A stretch of 64,000 nt of DNA, from contig NZ_BAABJQ010000002.1 in assembly GCF_039543385.1 (NCBI RefSeq), forward strand, positions 248,001 through 312,000, in the 5' to 3' direction. Below, piece after piece: positions 33,219-41,743 of this stretch. How positions within the stretch are numbered: position 1 is the first letter of the stretch; each line of letters opens with the position of its first letter. The notes under the pieces were generated by a model. The model was not told where the DNA came from. It did no database searches and saw only the letters and a program-made list of their open reading frames with translations. The translations under genes and the position numbers were made by a program. The DNA comes from Rugosimonospora acidiphila. GTDB taxonomy: Bacteria > Actinomycetota > Actinomycetes > Mycobacteriales > Micromonosporaceae.

Positions 33219-33788
33219 TTGTACGAGAACGGCAACCAACCCGCACCCGCGGCCTCCGCGGGCGTCCCCGCCCCGAAGCACGCCCTCGGACGCCGGGTCC
33301 TCACCGGTGTCGTGGTGGCCTCCGCCGCCATGCTGGGTTTCTCACTGATCGGCATCGGCACGGCCTCGGCCGCGACCCCCGCGGCCGGACACGTCGCCGC
33401 GAGCCCTAACGGTGGCGGTGGACCCGGCTCCGGCGGTGGCGGCGGCAACGGCGGCGGTGGCAACGGCGGTGGCGGTGGCGGTGGCGGTGGGGGCAACACG
33501 TGGGACCAGACCAAGGTTCCGCTGCCGCACCTGCCGGGCCAGGCCCCGATTTTCGACCGCAACCTGCAGTCGGCCACCGTGGCCGACGTGGTGGCGCTGG
33601 ACCAGACCAGTGAGACCGCGGCCGACGCCTCGATGATCGCGTTCTACGAGAACAACACGGGCTGCACCGTCGACACCAACGGAAAGCCCAACGTGCAGGA
33701 CACGATCATTTGCCCGCGCGGCACGGCGACGACGACGGACGCGCTCGACGGCACCACCTGGATTCACGTGTTCCGCCTGGCGAACTAA
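33219..33788 (+). CDS. Secreted protein with a long glycine-rich linker
   Basis: The 189-aa product has a charged N terminus, RRVLTG and a hydrophobic stretch (VVVASAAMLGFSLIGIG) ending TASAA, an export signal with a twin-arginine pair. Next come a ~30-residue Gly/Asn-only linker (about aa 65-97) and a compact C-terminal domain of ~95 residues with two cysteines (NTGCTVDTNG, IICPRG) that could form a disulphide. TTG 33219 is preferred because GGAGGAG stands 7 bases before it; ATG 33204 in the same frame has no site. No family is recognised; a wall-associated or extracellular role is likely. Confidence 0.75.
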   Translation: MYENGNQPAPAASAGVPAPKHALGRRVLTGVVVASAAMLGFSLIGIGTASAATPAAGHVAASPNGGGGPGSGGGGGNGGGGNGGGGGGGGGGNTWDQTKVPLPHLPGQAPIFDRNLQSATVADVVALDQTSETAADASMIAFYENNTGCTVDTNGKPNVQDTIICPRGTATTTDALDGTTWIHVFRLAN

Positions 33789-33932
33789 GAGTCGGGTCGG
33801 TCACCTGGCACCAGTTCGGTGCGCGCGCCTCTCGTCGGGGCGCGCGCACCCCGTGCTACGGCGGCCCGGCGGACGTAGGTGCCTCGGCCGTGTCTCCAGA
33901 AACGAGCCCTCGGTAGGCGCGGGCTTCCCGGC

Positions 33933-34370
33933 TCACAGAACGTTGGTCAGCCGATACACCTTCGAATCACGGAGCTCAAAGCCAAGTCGCTCGTACAACC
34001 GGTTCGCCGCCTCTCGCGACGGCCGCGACGTCAGATCGACGGTCCGGGCGCCATCGGCACGAGCCAGCCGGACAGCCTCCTGGGTCAGAGCAGCCCCGAT
34101 ACCGCGTCCCCGCGCGGCTTCGTCAACAACGACGTCCTCGATCCACGCCCTCATGCCCGTCGGGATGGGGAACATCACGAGCATCAGGGCACCCATGATC
34201 TCGCCGTCCACGCGGGCGACAAGAAGCCGGTTACATTTCCAGGCCACCAACTCGCGCAGCGCGTCCTCGTCGAAAGGCTTCGCGGATTGAGACAACTGTG
34301 GGAGCAACCGGGTGATCGCCCTCGTCACCTCGTCGCTGATGGCCCGCACGACCTCGATGCCAACGCTCAT
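33933..34370 (-). CDS. GNAT-family N-acetyltransferase
   Basis: The 145-aa protein is a compact single GNAT domain with WIEDVVVDEAARGRGIGAAL (the R/Q-x-x-G-x-G/A acetyl-CoA loop) and RPSREAANRLYERLGFEL, typical of small acetyltransferases. ATG 34370 gives the family's usual length; the frame beyond it runs into remnants. The substrate cannot be told. It lies next to CBM2 and ArsR remnants, as an intact gene in a decayed stretch. Confidence 0.9.
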   Translation of the reverse strand: MSVGIEVVRAISDEVTRAITRLLPQLSQSAKPFDEDALRELVAWKCNRLLVARVDGEIMGALMLVMFPIPTGMRAWIEDVVVDEAARGRGIGAALTQEAVRLARADGARTVDLTSRPSREAANRLYERLGFELRDSKVYRLTNVL

Positions 34371-34453
34371 GGCGGCGACTTTACAACTCTCTACACGTAG
34401 CTGGTAAGTCGCTGGTGTTCGGGAGGCACGTCGGAGTGCGGCGCCCATGCGGG

Positions 34454-34558
34454 TCATGCCGCCGTACAGGTCGGTGTGGGTGATGAATCGCTGCCATTCC
34501 AACTGCCGAGGAACCCGAACTCCGTGCTGGCCGCGGCGCCGAGCGTGCCGTTGTAGCT
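34454..34558 (-). pseudogene. C-terminal tip of a family 2 carbohydrate-binding module (CBM2)
   Basis: The 34 codons read SYNGTLGAAASTEFGFLGSW, then NGSDSSPTPTCTAA and a stop. This is the diagnostic CBM2 ending (FGFxGSWNG with the last disulphide cysteine) of secreted cellulases and chitinases. No catalytic domain or the rest of the module precedes it; the sequence beyond 34560 belongs to an ArsR remnant on the other strand. Confidence 0.8.
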
Positions 34559-34560
34559 GA

Positions 34561-34668
34561 CGTTGCGGGCTGGTCCTGCGCCGCGCCGGGCTGGTCATGA
34601 GGCTGCGCGAGGGACGGCAGGTGATCTACACCCGAACCGCGAAAGGGGACGCCCTGACGTCGGGATGA
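34561..34668 (+). pseudogene. ArsR-type winged-helix remnant
   Basis: The open frame, ending in TGA at 34666-34668, encodes LRRAGLVMRLREGRQVIYTR and TAKGDALTSG. This is the wing of an ArsR/SmtB repressor (usual form LxxAGLVxxxREGRxVxYxxT). The recognition helix and N terminus are missing, replaced by the CBM2 tip. It joins the list of truncated genes of this region. Confidence 0.65.
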
Positions 34669-34708
34669 TCGGCCCCGCTCAAGCTGACCGACCCGGGCCG
34701 GTACGCGA

Positions 34709-35797
34709 TCACCGTCGATGGCCGTCCCGCGCACCTGCCCCCGGCCGAGCGGAGATGGCCGCCAGCATGTCCTCGGCCTCGTCGAGCCGGTGCAGGAGCG
34801 TCGCCACGGTCTGCTGGCGCCGCACCCAGAACCGGTCGAGCGCGTCCTGGAACAGCCCCGGGCGCAGGTAGTGCTCCCTGATGCCGTAGACGCTGCGCAG
34901 CAACTGCAGCAGGGCCACCCGCGCACACGCGCGCACGTCCCCGGCGCGGACCTCCGGGTGTGCGCCAAGGTATCCCGCGACGAGCGCCTCGGCACCCTCC
35001 AGCCATGCCGGATCGGTGGCGATCGTATCGGGGTTGAACGCGATCCGGCCCAGTTCGTAGGCCAGAAGGAACGGATCGGGTGGGCGGAAGTCGACGACCG
35101 CGCTGAGCCGATCGCGGTCGAACAGGACGTTCACCAACGTGAAGTCACCGTGCAGCAGCTGTGTCGACAGGTCCGGCAGCGCTTCGACCAGCCGAGGCAG
35201 CCGGTCTATCATCCCGCGCCGCTCGTCCAGGGTGCGCGCCGCCACCTCGTCGAACGGTTCGGACGGGCCGGACCTGAGCCGGCCGGCCACGATGCCGCGA
35301 AGCTCGTCGATTCGTGCCGTCAGCGCGTCCGGGCGCAGCTTGGCACGCCAGCGCGCCACCTGATCGGGCGCCGCGGCGCCTCCCGGCAGCGCGGCGAACA
35401 CCCGGTGGATGCGCCCGAGCGTGGCACCCAGCTGCTCGTACCGGGCGGCCGTCAGCCCTTCGATGACCACCGACCCGGGCATCCACTCCCAGACCGAGAT
35501 CGCGGCGGTGCGCTCGATGACATCGCCGTCGACGGTTGGTACGACAGCCGGCACGGGTACCTCGTGCCGCGCCGCGATCACCGACTGCCCGATGGCGGCT
35601 TCCTCGGCCACCAGGTCGGTCCCGGGCGGGTAGCACTTGACGAAGACCTGACCGTCCCCGTACCGGGCGCGGTAGTTGACCGTCCCCTGCCCGATCGGCA
35701 ACTGGGTGAGCTGCTGGGTGTGGAGCCCGTAGCGCTCGGACAGCACCGCGCTGATCGCACGCTGCCGTTCTTGAGACTTCTGGTCCGCCGAGCGCAC
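34709..35797 (-). CDS. Phosphotransferase of the APH/homoserine-kinase type
   Basis: The 362-aa kinase has the nucleotide-binding strand VFVKCYPPGTDLVAEEAAI, the Brenner-type catalytic loop LLHGDFTLVNVLFDR and the metal site AVVDFRPPDP, followed by helices typical of small-molecule kinases of the APH superfamily. GTG 35797 is placed by GGAGG on the minus strand. The last ~15 residues (PGAGARDGHRR) are poor in structure. The substrate is unknown; it need not confer aminoglycoside resistance. Confidence 0.87.
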   Translation of the reverse strand: MRSADQKSQERQRAISAVLSERYGLHTQQLTQLPIGQGTVNYRARYGDGQVFVKCYPPGTDLVAEEAAIGQSVIAARHEVPVPAVVPTVDGDVIERTAAISVWEWMPGSVVIEGLTAARYEQLGATLGRIHRVFAALPGGAAAPDQVARWRAKLRPDALTARIDELRGIVAGRLRSGPSEPFDEVAARTLDERRGMIDRLPRLVEALPDLSTQLLHGDFTLVNVLFDRDRLSAVVDFRPPDPFLLAYELGRIAFNPDTIATDPAWLEGAEALVAGYLGAHPEVRAGDVRACARVALLQLLRSVYGIREHYLRPGLFQDALDRFWVRRQQTVATLLHRLDEAEDMLAAISARPGAGARDGHRR

Positions 35798-35922
35798 GCC
35801 TCTCGCCTCCGTCTGCCAACCAATGGTGCCGGTGCGCCTATCCTGCTACGGCGACGAAGCGCATCGGATCCGCGTCCCGGTGGGGTTGCTGTCGCCCTGT
35901 CCTGGACCGGCGCGCTGGCTGG

Positions 35923-36498
35923 CTACGCGGCGATCTCCCGGTGCAGGTACTCGCGAACGGTCCTCAGTGCGTAGAACGATCGCGAGCGGACCGTGCCCTC
36001 CGGGATCCCGATGCCCTCGGCCGCCTCGGCCACCGACGCGTCCCGGTAGTAGAGCGCCACCAGGACCGTTCGGTGCTCGGGGGTGAGCCGCAGCAACGCG
36101 TCGCGCAGCGTTGCCCGGTCGAGCAGCTCTTCAAAGGTGTCCTCGGTGGACCGAACCCACGTCACGTCCTCGCCGCAGACCTCGACCGGCCGGGACAGCT
36201 TAGCCCGGGCCGCGTCGATGGCCAGGTTGCGGGCCACGGTGAACAGCCATCGGCGGACGGATTCCGCATTCTCCGGCAATTCCTCCAGCTTGCGCCAGGC
36301 TCGGAGCATCGTCTCCTGCAGGAGATCCTCGGCCGCCTCGACCAGGCCGTGCGTCTGGCGCAACAGGAAGCGGCGCAGCGGCCGGGCATTGGCTGTGAAG
36401 ATGGTCTGCATACGGCGTTCACGTTCGGCCGCGTCCAGGCGTCCGGCGGAGACGTCGCCGAATTCCTCGGCGGGCGGTGGGCAGGCATGCGCGATCAT
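35923..36498 (-). CDS. ECF-type sigma factor
   Basis: The 191-aa protein has region 2 (RRFLLRQTHGLVEAAEDLLQ, then RWLFTVARNLAIDAAR) and region 4 (LRLTPEHRTVLVALYYRDAS, then GIPEGTVRSRSFYALRTVRE). The arrangement fits the SigK/SigL-like ECF group. No anti-sigma gene overlaps its end. ATG 36498 follows AGGAGG on the minus strand; the longer open frame beyond is non-coding. It lies 188 bases downstream of the 861-aa gene on the same strand and may control the large secreted-protein genes to its right. Confidence 0.93.
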   Translation of the reverse strand: MIAHACPPPAEEFGDVSAGRLDAAERERRMQTIFTANARPLRRFLLRQTHGLVEAAEDLLQETMLRAWRKLEELPENAESVRRWLFTVARNLAIDAARAKLSRPVEVCGEDVTWVRSTEDTFEELLDRATLRDALLRLTPEHRTVLVALYYRDASVAEAAEGIGIPEGTVRSRSFYALRTVREYLHREIAA

Positions 36499-36686
36499 GG
36501 GTAGCCTCCTCGCGTCGTGCGCTGGGATCAGGGGACCGGCTTCGACGAGGAAGTTAATGACTGCGAGGTCCCGGGCGACTGAGTCGAAAGGCCCAGGAGG
36601 GCCCAGGCCCGGACCCGGTTTACGCAGGTACTGGCGGGTAACCCACGCCTGGTCGGAGTACGGGAGACCCAGGCGAGGGTGACGAA

Positions 36687-39272
36687 TCACCTCGCGGCGC
36701 TTGCGCCGGCCGCCGTGCCACCGTCGGAGGCCAGGAAATCGGTCAGCGGGACGCCGCCCGAACCGGGCACCGAGCGCCAGCTCAGTCGCCCCGGCGCCAG
36801 CACCTGCAGCACGGTCACCGTGTCGTAGTCGCGAGCCGGCAGGATCAGCTCGATCTTCTCGCCGTTCAACGCGCCGGCGCAGGACAGGACCGAGGAGAGT
36901 TCGGCGAGTTGGGCCGTGACCGCGCGCACATCGATGGCCCGCCGCCGGGGCACCCTCAGCTGCAGCAGCCGGTGCCCGGCTTTGGGCCGCGGCTTGCCGG
37001 ACAGCATGGCCAGCGCGCCACCGGCGGCCGCGACCCGGGAGCCGGGCAGGAGTGCGTACGCGGTGGTGTCGGCCGCCCTCGGCCACCGGGGCACGTCGGC
37101 GGGTAGCCCGTCGATCCCGTGCCGGGCTCCGCGGCAGCGCAGCCGCAATGGCTGCTCGCCACCGAACTCGGGCCCGGGCCGGTACCCGCCGGCCGGGTCG
37201 GTGAGGTAGCCGGCGAGCAGCCGGGTCCGCTCCAGCAGCCCGCCGGGCAGCAGGTAGGACTCGCCCCAGCCGGACAACAGCAGCTGCAGCGTGGGCGGCA
37301 CGTGCACGTCGATCGAGGACAGGTCGACGGCGCCGGCTTCGCCCACGCGTACGCGGACCAGGTTCTCCCCTGGGCGCAGTGAGTCCGGCGCGGGCGGGCG
37401 GAGCAGGCCGACCGCGAACAGGTGCGGCGTCGGTAGGCCGTCCTCGGCAACCTGATCGGGGGTGGCGCCGCAGATGACGTAGAGGTCGATCGGGTCGGCG
37501 TTGACCCGGGGACGATCGGCCAGCCAGTAGATGCCGTGCTTCAGCCGGGAGCGGGCGCTGTGCAGGCGCGGAGTACTGCCGGTGGGCGGCATCGGGAACG
37601 GGTTCCGGGACGGGACTGGCCCCCCGGCAAGCGCACGCTCGACCGGCGGCTTCTCCCCGGTAAGAGGATCATTGGGCGCGGCGTCGGGGTCGCACTCCGA
37701 TCCGTCGCGGCCGGTGGCGGCCGGCGCCGGGTCCGGGACCACCTCGGACGTACGCCGAACCGGTCCTTGTCCTTCGGTCGAGCGTGAGCCGTCCGGACGA
37801 ACGTCGGCCGGAAGCAGGATCCCGTCGGCCGAGCGCCAATGGGCGCTGTCCCCGTCGGCCAGCCGCTCCCAGGCCACCGGGCGGCCCTGGCGGTCGAGCG
37901 CCCGTGGAATACCGTTCCGCACGGCGATATCGGTCTCCGCCGGCAGCACCCAGATCCCGGCCCCCAGATCGTCGGCCAGCCACCGCCCGTGCCGCCGCAA
38001 CCCCTGCCCGGCCCCGGCTGGGTAGGAGGCCAACAGCATCAGGTCCTCGCCGCGCCAGCCGGTCGACCGCAGCACCCTCTGGAACTCGCGCGGACCGAGC
38101 ACGTGTGGGCCGGATCCGGCGTGCTGCACGGCCCAGCGGCCATCCGGCAGCACGGTCAGGTCGACCGCGAACAGACCGCCCCGCGGGGCCACCTCGGCGT
38201 ACCAGTGCCTGGCGGCCCGCCAGCGGTCCGGTGGCACGCTGATCAGCGGTACACCGTCGGTGGAGCGGGTCAGCAGCTCACCGGCCGGAGAGAGCCGCCC
38301 GTCGGCGTCCGACTCAAACCGGGGGATGCCGGCCAGCGTAGGCGAGTAGACCCGCCAGGTCGCCGGGCGACCGTCCCGGGCGCTCACGCTCAGGTCGCGG
38401 CAGCCGTCGAGCACTTCGGTGGTGGCTTCCGGCGCCGGCGCCCACACGATGGCACCGGTGGTCTCGGCGAAGTTGCGCAGGTTGCGGTCCAAGCGCTCCT
38501 GCTCGTCGCGGTCGGCCGGCCAGGCGATCCACATGCGGACCTCGGTGCCGTACAGGGGCAGCTCGGCCAGCGACGCGGCCAACCGTCGGCCGTCGGCCAC
38601 CTCGTGCCCGCCGGCATAGTCACCGACCACGAACCCACCGGCCCGGACCGCGGCCCCGATCGTGGTCAGTTCGGCGTGGCCGGGCAGCAGCGTGGCCGCG
38701 GCGGCCCGGCGGGCCACGAAATCGGCCCGGGTGGCCAGCATCAGACCGCCGGGCAGCGGCAACGTCACCGTGCCGGTACGCTCGCGGACCACACCGTCGC
38801 TGGTGTCGTACCAGCCGGGCAAGTCGGTGGCCATGGCCGGCGGCTGCACAACCCGCCAGTCGGCCGGGCAGGCGGTGGCCGCATCGACGGGCGTGGCGGC
38901 GTCGAGGGATGGGGCGGCGTCGGCGCGCCCGGACGGCCAGCGCGTCTCGCCGCCGGCCGGGGTGATCAGCACGTCCCTGCCGAGCAGGCCGGCCAGCTCG
39001 GCGAAGACCGCCGCGTGCCGCCCGGCGCCGGCCATCACTATGCGGACGTCGTCCCCGGCCCCACCGGTCCGCTGGACCAGTTCAGCCAGGCCGTGCGCGT
39101 CCATCGGCGTGCCGCTCCGCGGGCCGCGCAGATCGCCGTCCGGCCCGGGCACGAGTTCCACGTCGAACAGACCGTCCAAGCGCCGGTATGCCGTCGGGGG
39201 TCGGCTCGTCGCGAGCGCCGGCGGCGGGCCGGCCGGGGCGCTGAGCCCGCTGGGACCACTGACCGTCTGCAC
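36687..39272 (-). CDS. Large protein with a triplicated module, unknown function
   Basis: The 861-aa protein contains three copies of one ~110-residue module, at about aa 34-150, 212-311 and 366-485. Shared blocks are GLFDVELVPGPDGDL versus GLFAVDLTVLPDGRW, and VRIVMAGAGRHAAVFAELAG, VRMWIAWPADRDEQERLDRN, LMLLASYPAGAGQGLRRHGR. Each is followed by a VLITPAG/IVWAPAP/IWVLPAE strand and then a Trp-containing line. The pattern (strand, helix, strand VxAPT) is Rossmann-like. A Pro-rich linker (aa 500-575) leads to a C-terminal domain (aa 585-861) that I do not recognise. No signal peptide or TM. A related module occurs in the 2844-aa giant. Start GTG 39272 with AAAGGGG. Confidence 0.75.
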   Translation of the reverse strand: MQTVSGPSGLSAPAGPPPALATSRPPTAYRRLDGLFDVELVPGPDGDLRGPRSGTPMDAHGLAELVQRTGGAGDDVRIVMAGAGRHAAVFAELAGLLGRDVLITPAGGETRWPSGRADAAPSLDAATPVDAATACPADWRVVQPPAMATDLPGWYDTSDGVVRERTGTVTLPLPGGLMLATRADFVARRAAAATLLPGHAELTTIGAAVRAGGFVVGDYAGGHEVADGRRLAASLAELPLYGTEVRMWIAWPADRDEQERLDRNLRNFAETTGAIVWAPAPEATTEVLDGCRDLSVSARDGRPATWRVYSPTLAGIPRFESDADGRLSPAGELLTRSTDGVPLISVPPDRWRAARHWYAEVAPRGGLFAVDLTVLPDGRWAVQHAGSGPHVLGPREFQRVLRSTGWRGEDLMLLASYPAGAGQGLRRHGRWLADDLGAGIWVLPAETDIAVRNGIPRALDRQGRPVAWERLADGDSAHWRSADGILLPADVRPDGSRSTEGQGPVRRTSEVVPDPAPAATGRDGSECDPDAAPNDPLTGEKPPVERALAGGPVPSRNPFPMPPTGSTPRLHSARSRLKHGIYWLADRPRVNADPIDLYVICGATPDQVAEDGLPTPHLFAVGLLRPPAPDSLRPGENLVRVRVGEAGAVDLSSIDVHVPPTLQLLLSGWGESYLLPGGLLERTRLLAGYLTDPAGGYRPGPEFGGEQPLRLRCRGARHGIDGLPADVPRWPRAADTTAYALLPGSRVAAAGGALAMLSGKPRPKAGHRLLQLRVPRRRAIDVRAVTAQLAELSSVLSCAGALNGEKIELILPARDYDTVTVLQVLAPGRLSWRSVPGSGGVPLTDFLASDGGTAAGASAAR

Positions 39273-39374
39273 ACCCCTTTCGACGGATGAACCGGCCGAC
39301 TCTTCTCAACCGAACTGGTAGTTGCGTTGAACACCGCGACCGGGGCGATCGTCGTCGAGAGAGAGGAGGTCGTC

Positions 39375-40037
39375 GTGGGCGGAAGTCGGGTAACGGTTGC
39401 GATCGTGTGCGAGCAGCCGATGGCGCGGGCCGGCCTGGAGCAGGTCGTTCAGGACTGCCCCGGGGTTGCTCTCTGTGCCTCCGTGCCCAGCGTCGAGGAC
39501 CTGGAGACGGCCCGGCCGCTGGAGGACAATCAGGTCACGATCATCGACCTGCCGCAGGTGCCGTACCGGCCGGCGCTGGAGATCATCGCCAAGCTGGCCG
39601 TGAGCGGGCCGCCGCTGGTCTCCTCATCCTGGGATCAGCCGCCGACGCTGCTGGCCGCGATCCGGGCCGGGGCGCGGGGGCTCATCACGCGTTATTCGGA
39701 CCATCGTTCGGTGACACAAACACTGCTGACCGTGGCCGACGGCGGGGTGGGGGTCTCGCCAGAGCTGGCCGACAGGTTTCTGGCCGAGGTGTCCCGCCCG
39801 GCCGAGGTGGACGACAGCGGGCTGGCACCGCGCGAGGTGGAGACGCTGCGGTGGATCGCGCTCGGCTTCACGCACACACAGATCGCCACCCGGATGGGTC
39901 TGTCGCCCGCGACGGTGAACACGTACGCCAAGCGCATCCGGGCCAAGCTGAACGTCAGCAACAAGGCGGAGCTGACCCGCGTGGCGATCGAACTCGGGCA
40001 CCTGGCTCAAGGCCAGCGCCGATATCCCGCCCGCTGA
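39375..40037 (+). CDS. Atypical LuxR-family response-regulator-like protein
   Basis: The 220-aa protein has a receiver-like N-terminal domain (VTVAIVCEQPMARAGLEQVV) and a clear LuxR helix-turn-helix (LAPREVETLRWIALGFTHTQ, then IATRMGLSPATVNTYAKRIR). The acidic pair normally needed to bind Mg2+ is missing (CEQ where DD is usual), although an aspartate remains in TIIDLPQ, so phosphorylation is doubtful. GTG 39375 is set by GAGAGGAGG at 39361-39369. It is divergent from the 861-aa gene, from which it is separated by ~100 bases, and so is a candidate regulator of it. It ends facing the LysM-protein gene. Confidence 0.85.
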   Translation: MGGSRVTVAIVCEQPMARAGLEQVVQDCPGVALCASVPSVEDLETARPLEDNQVTIIDLPQVPYRPALEIIAKLAVSGPPLVSSSWDQPPTLLAAIRAGARGLITRYSDHRSVTQTLLTVADGGVGVSPELADRFLAEVSRPAEVDDSGLAPREVETLRWIALGFTHTQIATRMGLSPATVNTYAKRIRAKLNVSNKAELTRVAIELGHLAQGQRRYPAR

Positions 40038-40072
40038 GGGCCTCGCCGCGCTTAGCAGCTGGACGGGCGCGG

Positions 40073-41743
40073 TCAGGTCGGGTTGACGCGCAGGGCCCAG
40101 CGGGATCGGGCCACCTCGCCGATGATGACGGGCGTGGGACCGCCGGAGGCCCGGGAGAGGCGGGCGGCGTCGGCGTCCGGACCGGTGAGACGGCCGCATA
40201 CGACGATTCCGGGTGAGTCCAGTCCCCCTACGTCGGCCATGCTCGCCACCCGCCGGCAGCCGGCCGGCAGCGTGTCGCCGAACAGTCCGTCGCCCACCAC
40301 CGCGACACCGTGACCGCCGGCCAGCACCTGCCGGATCAGCCGCAACGCGTACTTCTCGCAGTCCGGTAGCGCGCCGGTCACGGTGAACACGTCGGGACAG
40401 CACCCGAGGTCCAGGTGCAGGCGACGACCGTCCCGGTCGCCGAGCACGACCGGCAGTGCCGCGGCCGGCGGCGCCTGTCCGCCCGACCGCCACCCGTAGG
40501 CCCGGTCGGGACGGTCGCCGGCCACTCCGACCAGCGAGACCGCCACCTGGCTGCCGTCCACGACCAGGTCCGCGACGAGATGGCCGGTCGGAGTGTCCTC
40601 GTCGGAGGGCGGCTGCCCCCCGACGTTCGTCCCGACCGAGCCGCCGCGCCCGGCGGGAGGCGGTCCGGTCGGGGACGGTTCGGCTTCGGGCGACTCGGCC
40701 GGCGCCGGTCCCGCGGACGATGATCCGCCCGGTTCCGGCACGTCGACCTTCCCGACACCGCCGGCGCCCTCCGAGGACCAGGCAACGTCGGGCTCGCCGG
40801 AGCCAGAGTCGTTGCCAGCCGGACGAGTTGGAGCCCCCGGGTGGCCCGCCGCGCCGGAGCCAGCAGCAGTGGCCGGTCGCGTCGGAGTAGTCGGAAGGGA
40901 ATCCTCCGCCGAAGGCGTACCGCGCTCGGCCGGACGGGAAGACTCGCGGTCGGCGCCGCGCTCCCCGTTCTCGGACGGCCAGTCCGGCGCCGCAAGCCGC
41001 GCTGGCGGCTTCGACCGCTCCGGTCGCGCGGGCCGAGCCGGTGCACTCGGCCGCGCAACCGGCGATCCCGGCCCGGCCTCGCCCGGCCGCTCCGGTCCCC
41101 GGGGCCGATTCAGCGACTCCACAAGACCGTTCCCCCCGGGAGGAGGCGGCGACGCGGGCGCGAGCGGCGCAGCCGTTGCTTTCTGCTCCTCCCTCGCCCG
41201 CTTCGGCGCCGCCGCGCGCCGCCCGCCCCGCACCACCACCACGGCGGCGATGAGCAGGACGAGCGCCGCGCAGACGCCGCCGAACAGCACGAGCTGTTGC
41301 TTCTTGCCCGCGCCCGCCGTCGAGGCCGTCGACGAGGTTGCCTCCGACGGCGCCGGCCCGGCCGCCGGCGGCGACGCTACGGCCGACACCCTGGGTAACA
41401 GTCCAGTATGGACACCCGTACCCTTGGCGTCCGGCGGCAGAATCAGAATCCAACCCGGTGACAGTACGAGCGGATCGGTCAGCTTCCCGCCGTCTGGCTG
41501 CGTGCGCCCCTCGTTCAGATCGAAGATCTCTCCGGACCGGTTGCCGTTCCCGAGCGTGTTGGCCGCGATCTCGTAGAGGGATTCCCGCTGGCCTCCGGAA
41601 GGCTTGGCCACGACGTAATACCTCCCGGTCCCCGAAGGCGTCGGGCTCGGAGCTGCCACGGCCGCCCCCGCACCGAGTACCAGGCCGGCGAAGACCAGCG
41701 CCAGCAGGACGACGCCCGCGCGCGCTCTGCGACCCTCAGCCAC
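40073..41743 (-). CDS. LysM-like membrane protein with a Pro-rich stalk and C-terminal domain
   Basis: The 556-aa protein has a signal/anchor (aa 9-31), an extracytoplasmic LysM-like domain (about aa 41-105; RYYVVAKPSGGQRESLYEIA, LSPGWILILPPDA), a second transmembrane helix (aa 151-171), a ~200-residue Pro/Ala/Ser/Glu-rich stalk, and a C-terminal domain (about aa 385-556) with nucleotide-fold-like strands (GHGVAVVGDGLFGDTL, GIVVCGRLTGPDADAARLSR). The topology places the stalk and C-terminal domain in the cytoplasm. It overlaps the next gene upstream by 8 bases, so the two are coupled. A link between wall sensing and type VII secretion is inferred from position only. Confidence 0.75.
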   Translation of the reverse strand: MAEGRRARAGVVLLALVFAGLVLGAGAAVAAPSPTPSGTGRYYVVAKPSGGQRESLYEIAANTLGNGNRSGEIFDLNEGRTQPDGGKLTDPLVLSPGWILILPPDAKGTGVHTGLLPRVSAVASPPAAGPAPSEATSSTASTAGAGKKQQLVLFGGVCAALVLLIAAVVVVRGGRRAAAPKRAREEQKATAAPLAPASPPPPGGNGLVESLNRPRGPERPGEAGPGSPVARPSAPARPARPERSKPPARLAAPDWPSENGERGADRESSRPAERGTPSAEDSLPTTPTRPATAAGSGAAGHPGAPTRPAGNDSGSGEPDVAWSSEGAGGVGKVDVPEPGGSSSAGPAPAESPEAEPSPTGPPPAGRGGSVGTNVGGQPPSDEDTPTGHLVADLVVDGSQVAVSLVGVAGDRPDRAYGWRSGGQAPPAAALPVVLGDRDGRRLHLDLGCCPDVFTVTGALPDCEKYALRLIRQVLAGGHGVAVVGDGLFGDTLPAGCRRVASMADVGGLDSPGIVVCGRLTGPDADAARLSRASGGPTPVIIGEVARSRWALRVNPT

